Source: Linderina pennispora (taxonomy: Eukaryota > Kickxellomycota > Kickxellomycetes > Kickxellales > Kickxellaceae). From it: a stretch of DNA of 64,000 nucleotides. Where the stretch lies: NCBI RefSeq assembly GCF_002104995.1, contig NW_024468259.1:62001-126000 (forward strand). Reading direction: 5' to 3'. The notes below the pieces were generated by a model. That model saw nothing but the letters and a program-made list of their open reading frames with translations. It ran no database searches and had not been told where the DNA came from. Every line of letters begins with the position of its first letter. Within the stretch, counting starts at the first letter, position 1. The position numbers and the translations under genes are program-made. This document shows positions 57,536-64,000 of the stretch, piece after piece.

Positions 57536-59296
57536 ATGGATAACCTCCCGCCGCATGTCATTGACATCATCATCTCGTACACTATCGGACAGGACAAGTT
57601 GAGACCTGAGCTCCGGACTGACACCAGCCCGCTTACTGTGCCGCGTACTCTGTACCCGCTGATGAGCGTTAATCGTGAATGGCGACGTGTCGCCAGTAAC
57701 TTCATCAATAAATCTGCTGGTATCCTAATCAGGGACCCTGATGGAATCTATCAGTATCGGTTGTACCGACGCGGCCAGGAAACGCCTGAGCAGGCCCAGC
57801 CTCTTGAGGATATCGTTGCGACCGGGTTTGAGCGGCATGTCCGCCATTTGCAACTCAATTTACCCATTGAGAGTATCGCAGACGGCACGGCATACTCAGC
57901 GATCGACTCGCTGCTCAGCTCGTGCAAGGGCAAGCTCAACAGCGTCCAGACAGTATCTCTCCGCATTGCGACCAACTGTTTTCCTACGTTCAATCAGTTT
58001 CTTATGATGCGGGATACCGTAGCCAGCCCGCAGGAGCAGGCCAATATCGAGCGCGAGGTTTCCCAGAATGTTGGTCGTATCGGCAAGCTGCTGAAGAAGG
58101 TGGTGCCAAACATCGTTTCTGTGGTTTATTCCGGTGTGCATCACCTCAGATTCAACAACCGGCCTCTAAATAACGCTCTTTTGTCAGCGTTGCTGGGTGG
58201 TGCGCCATCAGTCCAGTATCTGAGCATACTGGTAGGCGATTTTTCACATACTGCTTTGGAGAGTGGGCTGGCACCCAATGTCAAGCACATGCACATTGAC
58301 TTGGATTCTTCCAGCAGCGACAGTATACCTGAGCTGGCTGCTCGCTATGCGAATTGTCTGGAGACTCTGAGCGTTGAGTCCAGTGACAAGTATATGCTCT
58401 GCAGACTGTTCAAGAACTCTGTAGATGAGTCACCCGTAGTGTACCCGAATCTACGTACATTCGTGGCGTCATGCGGGTATCGCTGGAGTGGCAATGAAGA
58501 AACATACAATTTTAGGGTCAACCCTTTCCCGGAGCTGCAGCGGCTCATATGCAAGGGTGTCTTCCCATTTACTACTAGCCGTGTGCTTCACTGGATACGG
58601 CCTACGATCGAGGTGATGGAGATTAATTTCCGTGACCACTTTTACAACCGGTTTGTCGAGGACGGCGTGTTCAGTGCTGGTTCATTCCCGAACCTGCGTC
58701 ATGTCAAACTGTCATGGTTTGAGGATTCCAAGCATATCTCGATTGTCGACCCATCACCCGAACTCCCACGTGTGCTATCACTCAGCCCTATCATCAAAAA
58801 GGTTGTCTTCGATACACCAGTTGCTAGTCTCAAAATTCCAAGAGTCGCTCTGCATACGTACAGAACTCTAAAGGATCTGGATCTGAGCGGTATTCAGCTC
58901 ACTATCTTACAGTCGATCCTGCTGATCAGCACCTCTCCTGAGCTTCATACAGTGACATTGTCCCTGAAGTCCAGCCATAGTGCAAATGAACGAGGGAGCA
59001 TAAGTGACGCCAAAATCAAAGAGTTTCAGGAGAAGAACATATGCACTGGAAATCCGAAACTGATGACGTTGAGGATAAGGACGACTAAATTCCCCACACG
59101 TTTGTGTGCTGCGCAACATACCCTGCTACTGGCCAGTGTTTTCAAATCACTACAGCGTATCGAGGTTTGCAGCCTTGATAAGATACGCAACGCAGCAACT
59201 CTCGCGGCATTTGACAAGGCAAAGGAGCTCAACATCTTTGACAACGATAGAGAAGACCGGATCCGGTGCATGGTGGTTGTGTTGGTTCGCAAGTAG
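57536..59296 (+). CDS. F-box/LRR-like protein, copy 2 (intact)
   Basis: The 586-residue product starts at ATG 57536. Its first 45 residues (MDNLPPHVIDIIISYTIG ... NREWRRVASNFI) resemble an F-box. The rest is a run of irregular leucine-rich repeats spaced 24-35 residues apart: VRHLQLNL, VQTVSLRI, VQYLSILV, VKHMHIDL, LETLSVES, LRTFVAS, IEVMEINF, LRHVKLSW, IKKVVFDT, LKDLDLSG, LHTVTLSL, LMTLRIRT, LQRIEVCSL. It has no frame break. It is the full-length relative of the copy at 13398 and the decayed copy at 59735. A role as an SCF substrate receptor is the usual function of such proteins, but is untested here. Confidence 0.8.
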   Translation: MDNLPPHVIDIIISYTIGQDKLRPELRTDTSPLTVPRTLYPLMSVNREWRRVASNFINKSAGILIRDPDGIYQYRLYRRGQETPEQAQPLEDIVATGFERHVRHLQLNLPIESIADGTAYSAIDSLLSSCKGKLNSVQTVSLRIATNCFPTFNQFLMMRDTVASPQEQANIEREVSQNVGRIGKLLKKVVPNIVSVVYSGVHHLRFNNRPLNNALLSALLGGAPSVQYLSILVGDFSHTALESGLAPNVKHMHIDLDSSSSDSIPELAARYANCLETLSVESSDKYMLCRLFKNSVDESPVVYPNLRTFVASCGYRWSGNEETYNFRVNPFPELQRLICKGVFPFTTSRVLHWIRPTIEVMEINFRDHFYNRFVEDGVFSAGSFPNLRHVKLSWFEDSKHISIVDPSPELPRVLSLSPIIKKVVFDTPVASLKIPRVALHTYRTLKDLDLSGIQLTILQSILLISTSPELHTVTLSLKSSHSANERGSISDAKIKEFQEKNICTGNPKLMTLRIRTTKFPTRLCAAQHTLLLASVFKSLQRIEVCSLDKIRNAATLAAFDKAKELNIFDNDREDRIRCMVVVLVRK

Positions 59297-59734
59297 GGTT
59301 TAAAGGGCTGTAATCAGGAAAAATATACGCCAAATGGTGCAGCTTGACATAAAACGCTCTGCAATAGATTATTATTCAAATGTATAATGGATGTTGATAA
59401 AACAACATAGAGATCTGAGACAACAAGTGTACAGCAAGTTAGGATATTGGTAGACCTAATGTGGCATGTAACTAGTGTCAGTAAAGAAACTGCTGAGACT
59501 TGTAGCTACACTGGCGTGTGCTAAGTTATGTAGTGCACCCACTATACCCTTGCGTGAGCACTATGACGTGGATTTAGGAATCAGAATCAGTCATGCAACA
59601 GCATGGTGCTTTTTCGCAGTCTTTCATACTTTTCAATGTATATTTGGGTATTTCAGCCCGCTCCTCACTGAGCTATAAAGTTCATACCCATCTAACAACA
59701 AATAGATCAACGGGCTGTCCGAGAACTCCGCGGA
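59297..59734. other. Intergenic spacer
   Basis: AT-rich and without a recognisable gene, between the intact and decayed F-box/LRR-like copies. Confidence 0.45.
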
Positions 59735-60600
59735 TAGATTGCCTGTTGTATATTAGTGACTGCATGCATTCGAGATATCGTGCCACAGGTACTGGGAGCG
59801 CAGTGAAAAAGGATACGCTTTTCCGATCAACTCATTCCCAGAACTTCGGCGGCTCATATGCTAAGATATGTATCCATTTCCATCTAGGGATACAGTTTGT
59901 TGGATCCAAACCAAGGTGGAGGGGGTGGAGACTTGCCCGAGTTGCGAAATTTATGAGATCCATTAGAGAACGCGCATTCGCACCTGACTTGTTCCTAAGT
60001 TTGCACTATATGGATCTGGCATGGTCTGTAGTTCAAACTAAGCATCTGAACTCCGGCTCATCATGCGAGGTTGCACATGTCCTATTGCCTAGTCCCGATC
60101 TCGAATAGGGGATATTTTATTCAAGCACCCTTCTTCTGGTCAATGCAATGACTGATATGTATAAGTATGAGGATGCGAAGGAGCTGAGCCTGGATAATGG
60201 TCAGTTCACCATTATGGAGGCGATCCAGCTGTTCAACATGTTCCTGGAACTGCAGTTGGTGATGTTGGTGCTGAAAGACACCAATGACGTCAGCAGATGA
60301 GGCCATATTTCTGACGCCGAAATTGAACGGTTCCTGCAAAAGAATGCGACGTTGGCCAGCTCCATCCTCAGAACCCTGAGCTTCAAAGCAGTTGGCAGTG
60401 GATCATATTGGCGTGCTGCGCATCACATCTTGCTGCTGGCAAGTATGCCTACGTTCGTCAAGAGAATCAGGCTTCGCGGGGACGATAGAAAGTGAGAGGA
60501 AATTGTTGCAGCCATCAGTAAGGCCATAAACCACAGGTGCTTTGACAGCGACGGGCAAGGCTGGATTCAACGCATGAAAGTTTGGCTACCTAGTTGTCAC
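59735..60600 (+). pseudogene. F-box/LRR-like protein, copy 3 (decayed 3' half)
   Basis: Similarity to copies 1 and 2 begins near 59735 (GATTGCCTGTTGTAT against GATTGCCTGTGGTGT). It includes the segment at 59834-59905 matching the ELRRLIC region, then a gap. It resumes near 60170-60490, where the translation reads AIQLFNMF, GHISDAEIERFLQKNA and AAHHILLLAS, parallel to the other copies. It closes with a match to the C-terminal FDSDG...IQRMKV. In-frame stops (for example TGA 60298-60300 and 60493-60495) and frameshifts break it. The F-box half is absent or unrecognisable. Confidence 0.75.
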
Positions 60601-60806
60601 ATTGATATGCATTTCGATTTCTCCTCCGATGAGCCGAGTCAGATACAAAGTCAGGCCGGCTGACAAGAGTCGAGCCGATATTAGTGCAAGACAGCCAGGT
60701 AGCAGATCTCTGAGCAACCTCATCTCCGCTTCTCAAGAACTAAAGCTCAGTGCTTAGGTACCTCCACTTCTTTCCTAGGGATTTGCAGTTTGAATTATTA
60801 AAGCAA

Positions 60807-62375
60807 ATGGCGGCACAGCAAGCAGCGCGAAACACCGCAGTAACGGTGCTGGGCGGCGGAATAAGTGGGCTGAGCACGGCCTACTACCTTGCACAGCGGC
60901 TGCCCTCAACGGCGATGGTGACGCTGATCGAGGGCTCGCAGCATGTGGGCGGATGGGTGCGGTCGGAGCGGCGACAGATCGGCTCTGGGGTATCGGCGCT
61001 GGCCGAAAAGGGGCCGCGGACACTGCGCACAGGCGAGTCGCGCGAGGCGCTGGCGGTGCTTGAGCTTGTAGACGATCTGGATCTGCGCGACTCGGTGGTG
61101 ACGGCATCGCGCGAGTCAGCCGCAGCGCAGAACCGGTACATATACTATAACAGGCACCTGAACCGCATGCCTACGGGTATTGGGTCACTGGTAACGGGGG
61201 TTCCTGCGGCGGTGCGGTGCCTGGCGGGCGGAGTGTGGCAGGACCTGTTCACGCGCAAGAACACGCCCGAGGCCACGGACGAATCGATCCACGAGTTCAT
61301 CAGCCGGCGGTTCGGGCGCGCGGTGGACGACAACCTGGCGTCGGCGGTCATGCATGGGATCTATGCAGCTGATACGAAGGACCTGAGCGCACGTGCGCTG
61401 CTGTACCCGTTCTGGCTGGCAGACCAGACAGGCAAGCACGGCGTGATCCGCGGATTGCGACGTGTAGCGAAGCTCTCGCGCGCACGGCATGCGCGATTTG
61501 CGCAGCGCGATGCCGAGGAGCGTGTCGAGATCGCGAAGCGGCGCGTGCAGAACCGTGGGTTCTGGGACATGATGGGCGATGCCAGCATGTATTCGTTCGA
61601 AGGTGGGCTGCAGACGCTGACTGATCGGCTCTTGGCGGATCTGACTCAGCGCCCCAATGTTGAGATACTGCGCGGCACGCCCGCACAGCGCGTCAGGCTC
61701 ACTGCTGATAATGCGATGGCGGAGGTTGGGCTGGCAGACGGGCGTGTGGTGCGCTCGCATCACGTGGTCAATGCTCTGCCGCTGCCGCAGCTCAAGACGC
61801 TGTTCAGCGGTGCGTCGCCGGCGTTGGTCGATGAGACGCCGTATGCGAGTGTCTCTGTGGCCAACGTGACGTACGCCAAGCGCAGCATTGCACCCATCGA
61901 CGGCTTCGGGTATCTCGTGCCGCGCGCGTCTTCGCACGACTCGGCGGCTCTTGGCGTGGTGCTCGACTCGTGTGCGCTGCCACAGCAGGACGGCAACGAG
62001 GAGATCTCGCGGCTCACGGTGATGCTGGGCGGTGCGACGCGTGACTCGGCACAGCTCGAGCAGGATGCGCTGGAGACGCTGCGGAAGCACCTGGGCATAA
62101 GCGAGACGCCGGCGGACATTGACATCACGGTCGCACGCGAGTGCATTCCGACGTATACGGTCGGATATGTGGACCGGCTACGCGCAATGCACGAGTGGGT
62201 GGCGGGGGTGATGCAGGGGCGGATGAGCGTCGTGGGCGCAGCGTATGGCGGCCCGGCGGTGCCGCACTGTGTGCTGCATGCACGTGACCTGGTACAGTCC
62301 TTGAACCTTAATGCACTGACAGCGCAGCCGCTGGGCGTCACAGGGCTGGAGGAGATCATGCGCAGCTTCGAGTAA
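60807..62375 (+). CDS. HEM14: Protoporphyrinogen oxidase
   Basis: The 522-residue product starts at ATG 60807 (MAAQQAARNTAVTVLGGGIS). The frame upstream opens at a non-ATG codon. The dinucleotide-binding motif GGGISGLSTAYYLA sits at about 16-29. It is followed by the acidic ribose-binding end (VTLIEGSQHVGGWVRSE) and the family stretch EKGPRTLRT. Later motifs are HGIYAADTKDLSARALLYPFW, a central SFEGGLQTLTDRLL, and the C-terminal FAD contact AAYGGPAVPHCVLHARDLV. The enzyme oxidises protoporphyrinogen IX to protoporphyrin IX in the penultimate step of heme synthesis on the mitochondrial inner membrane. Its stop codon is 36 bp from the next ATG. Confidence 0.95.
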   Translation: MAAQQAARNTAVTVLGGGISGLSTAYYLAQRLPSTAMVTLIEGSQHVGGWVRSERRQIGSGVSALAEKGPRTLRTGESREALAVLELVDDLDLRDSVVTASRESAAAQNRYIYYNRHLNRMPTGIGSLVTGVPAAVRCLAGGVWQDLFTRKNTPEATDESIHEFISRRFGRAVDDNLASAVMHGIYAADTKDLSARALLYPFWLADQTGKHGVIRGLRRVAKLSRARHARFAQRDAEERVEIAKRRVQNRGFWDMMGDASMYSFEGGLQTLTDRLLADLTQRPNVEILRGTPAQRVRLTADNAMAEVGLADGRVVRSHHVVNALPLPQLKTLFSGASPALVDETPYASVSVANVTYAKRSIAPIDGFGYLVPRASSHDSAALGVVLDSCALPQQDGNEEISRLTVMLGGATRDSAQLEQDALETLRKHLGISETPADIDITVARECIPTYTVGYVDRLRAMHEWVAGVMQGRMSVVGAAYGGPAVPHCVLHARDLVQSLNLNALTAQPLGVTGLEEIMRSFE

Positions 62376-62411
62376 ACCATTTCTCTCTTTGAAAAATACA
62401 CATTTTGTCCC

Positions 62412-63140
62412 ATGAGTTTGCACAGGCACGACGCAGCGCCGATCTCGCAAGATGACTACTTCAAGCTTAACGCGCCATTCCGCCTGTGGCTACGCAAGGA
62501 GCGCAACACGTACTTTGATGAGCTGCCCACCGACAAGGCCCGCAGACACTTTGCCTCCTTTGTGCGTCGCTGGAATGCCGGCAAACTGCGCTCGCGCTAC
62601 TACCAGGCCGACCCGTCTCTAACCGGTCTGCCTGCAGGCACCGCCACACGGCACTCCTGGGGACACACGCAGGGCACCACGCAGGGTTCCACGCAAGGCC
62701 CCACATTGCCCAGCAAAGATCAGGCGAAAAACAGCTCGAAGCGGTTCCATCATGAGCAGCGCGAGCGCGAGCACGAGCGCCGCAAGCGCAGCCGCCGAGA
62801 AGACCGCGACCGCACCGAGTTGATTCTCGACGAGGTCGCGCCCAAGGAGACCGGGCGCGAGGCAAAGATCCTGAAGCGGCGCGCCAAGAGCCAGCATTTG
62901 CACCAGGACAAGTCCATGGATGCTACTTTAGATGATAGCGAGCTTTACGGCGACGCCGGCAGTGAGTTCCGGAAATTGGTGCGTAGTCGCGATCAGCGCC
63001 GAGCTGCAAAGCAGGGCTCACTGGAGAAACAGGCAGCTGCGAGCGATTTGCGCGAGAAGGAGCGCCAGACCATCGAGAGATACCGCCAGATGGCGCTGGA
63101 GAGCAAGGAGCTTGGCCGCGGCATGTTCGCCGAGGACTGA
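62412..63140 (+). CDS. SCI1-like basic nuclear protein
   Basis: The 242-residue product starts at ATG 62412. Residues 14-65 carry the conserved block DYFKLNAPFRLWLRKERNTY, FDELPTDKARRHFASFVRRWNAGKLRSRYY. This matches the N-terminal domain of plant style cell-cycle inhibitor 1 (SCI1) and of related small eukaryotic proteins. After a short repeat (TQGTTQGSTQGPT) comes a very basic Arg/Glu/Lys region (QREREHERRKRSRREDRDR) typical of splicing-associated nuclear proteins, and a helical C-terminus. The molecular role is not firmly known. It probably acts in the nucleus. It is closely packed with HEM14 upstream and DBP6 downstream, all on the same strand. Confidence 0.75.
   Translation: MSLHRHDAAPISQDDYFKLNAPFRLWLRKERNTYFDELPTDKARRHFASFVRRWNAGKLRSRYYQADPSLTGLPAGTATRHSWGHTQGTTQGSTQGPTLPSKDQAKNSSKRFHHEQREREHERRKRSRREDRDRTELILDEVAPKETGREAKILKRRAKSQHLHQDKSMDATLDDSELYGDAGSEFRKLVRSRDQRRAAKQGSLEKQAAASDLREKERQTIERYRQMALESKELGRGMFAED
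62667..62702 (+). repeat. 12-nt tandem repeat in the SCI1-like gene
   Basis: Three units resembling ACGCAGGGCACC encode a Thr-Gln-Gly-rich tract between the conserved domain and the basic region. Confidence 0.8.
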
Positions 63141-63250
63141 TTTAATCTATGATCACTGGCCCTGCAGTTGGTAAAATTGCAGCCTCTCAGCTTTTTTTTT
63201 TCAACCCCCTTTTTCACCTCCCGTCGTCTTAATAACACAGCATTTTTCTA

Positions 63251-64000
63251 ATGGGCACACATAAGAGCGACAGGAAGGAGCGCACAGACAAGAAGCGGAA
63301 GCGCAAAGAGCCAGAAGATGGCGCTGCAGTAGCCGAGAAGCCCACAAAGAAGGATCGCAAGGAGAAGAAGTCCAAGGACAAGGACAGCAAGAAGGATCGG
63401 AAGGCTAAGGAGGAGAGAAAGAAGGCCAAGGAGGATAAGAAGAAGGCCAAGGAGGAGCGCAAACGGTTAAAGGAGGAGAAAAGGAGGGCCAAGGAGGAGA
63501 AAAAGGCAAAGGAGGAGAAACAGGCCGAGCCTACCGACACACCAGATGCAACAGTCCAGGCGACTTCAGAGCCCGAGGGTCTGCAGCGGTTCCCCGACTT
63601 TTCGCAGGAGCAGCAGCTGTCGACGGAATCGGCGCTGGCGGCCGCGCGCATGGGAATCCCACACTGGCTGGCCCATCCAACGACCATCGACCGCGACCTG
63701 ACCGTAGCGGCCACCGACGACCGCTTCGCGCTCTCGCCGCACACACTCGCGCGGTGCACGCAGGAGGGGATCACTGATCTGTTCGCGGTGCAGGCAGCCG
63801 TGATCCCGGTCTTGCGGGCTGCCCACGCACTGTCGCGGCTGCGGCAGCATGTGCGTGATCTGTGCGTATCGGCGCCCACGGGCTCGGGAAAGACCCTGGC
63901 GTATGTTCTGCCGATTGTCGAGAAGCTGCGCCAGCGGCTGGTAGTGCGGCTGCGGGCGCTGGTGGTGCTGCCGACACGCGACCTGGCAATGCAGGTCAAG
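63251..64000 (+). CDS. DBP6: DEAD-box RNA helicase Dbp6/DDX51-like, N-terminal part
   Basis: The gene starts at ATG 63251 and has no stop before the window ends, giving the first 250 residues. Residues 1-95 are an extreme Lys/Glu-rich charged region (KKDRKEKKSKDKDSKKDRKA and similar). The segment GIPHWLAHPTTI near 135 is typical of the Dbp6/DDX51 group. The helicase core begins with LFAVQAAVIPVLRAA (Q-motif area). It continues with motif I APTGSGKTLAYVLPIVEKL near 215 and the Ia region ALVVLPTRDLAMQVK at the edge. Dbp6 acts early in 60S ribosomal subunit assembly in the nucleolus. The remaining motifs lie outside the window. Confidence 0.9.
   Translation, partial: MGTHKSDRKERTDKKRKRKEPEDGAAVAEKPTKKDRKEKKSKDKDSKKDRKAKEERKKAKEDKKKAKEERKRLKEEKRRAKEEKKAKEEKQAEPTDTPDATVQATSEPEGLQRFPDFSQEQQLSTESALAAARMGIPHWLAHPTTIDRDLTVAATDDRFALSPHTLARCTQEGITDLFAVQAAVIPVLRAAHALSRLRQHVRDLCVSAPTGSGKTLAYVLPIVEKLRQRLVVRLRALVVLPTRDLAMQVK

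Noticed and set aside
1-64000. CRISPR array
   Set aside because: No regularly spaced identical repeats; the genome is eukaryotic.

Overview
The window looks like nuclear DNA of an early-diverging, intron-poor filamentous fungus. Fungal markers include MMM1 (ERMES complex), a Rim15-type kinase, Kcs1, Set5, Nca2 and a DUF7707-type GPI protein. Compact single-exon genes, almost no introns, TATA boxes close to start codons and an amplified F-box/LRR-like family suggest Kickxellomycotina (Coemansia-like). That lineage is an inference and needs a database search. No tRNA, rRNA, CRISPR array or intact transposon was recognised.

Layout. 1-1.3 kb: very AT-rich DNA built of foldback repeats. 1.6-6.2 kb: a DUF229 phosphatase/sulfatase-fold membrane protein, framed by two diverged ~115 bp direct repeats, and NCA2. 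7.1-11.2 kb: a housekeeping block with RPC19 (Pol I/III), eIF3e, ribosomal protein eL6 and mitochondrial ribosomal protein mL49, which carries the only clear coding intron. 11.2-13.3 kb: no intact gene, but overlapping open frames that may be a decayed gene. 13.4-15.1 kb: a frameshifted F-box/LRR-like gene. 15.7-22 kb: a secreted DNRLRE/CBM96-like protein, mitochondrial TyrRS and GPI13/PIG-O, which is interrupted by one apparent 1-nt frameshift. 22-27.1 kb: an AKTIP/FTS-type E2 variant, an Rpr2/Rpp21-type RNase P/MRP subunit, an orphan acidic protein and a methyltransferase. 27.1-30.7 kb: a 3.6 kb gene desert.

30.7-43.2 kb: three large genes, RIM15 (2272 aa), MMM1 and KCS1. 44.8-54 kb: SET5, a rhomboid fragment, the mitochondrial rhomboid PCP1, a TPR protein like the Rpl4 chaperone Acl4, a GPI-anchored cysteine-rich protein with a probable 5' UTR intron, and a membrane/FN3/coiled-coil protein. 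54.7-60.6 kb: an 807-aa orphan, an intact F-box/LRR-like gene with a promoter nearly identical to that of the 13.4 kb copy, and a third decayed copy. 60.8-64 kb: HEM14, an SCI1-like nuclear protein and the 5' part of a DBP6/DDX51 helicase that runs off the window.

Most genes are housekeeping and unrelated in pathway. Shared themes are mitochondria (NCA2, mL49, MSY1, MMM1, PCP1, HEM14), ribosome synthesis (RPC19, eL6, ACL4, DBP6) and nutrient signalling (RIM15, KCS1). Neighbours are mostly divergent or convergent pairs with short spacers. The dynamic parts are the F-box/LRR-like family, the AT-rich foldback cluster and the rhomboid fragment. Start codons were set to ATG throughout.
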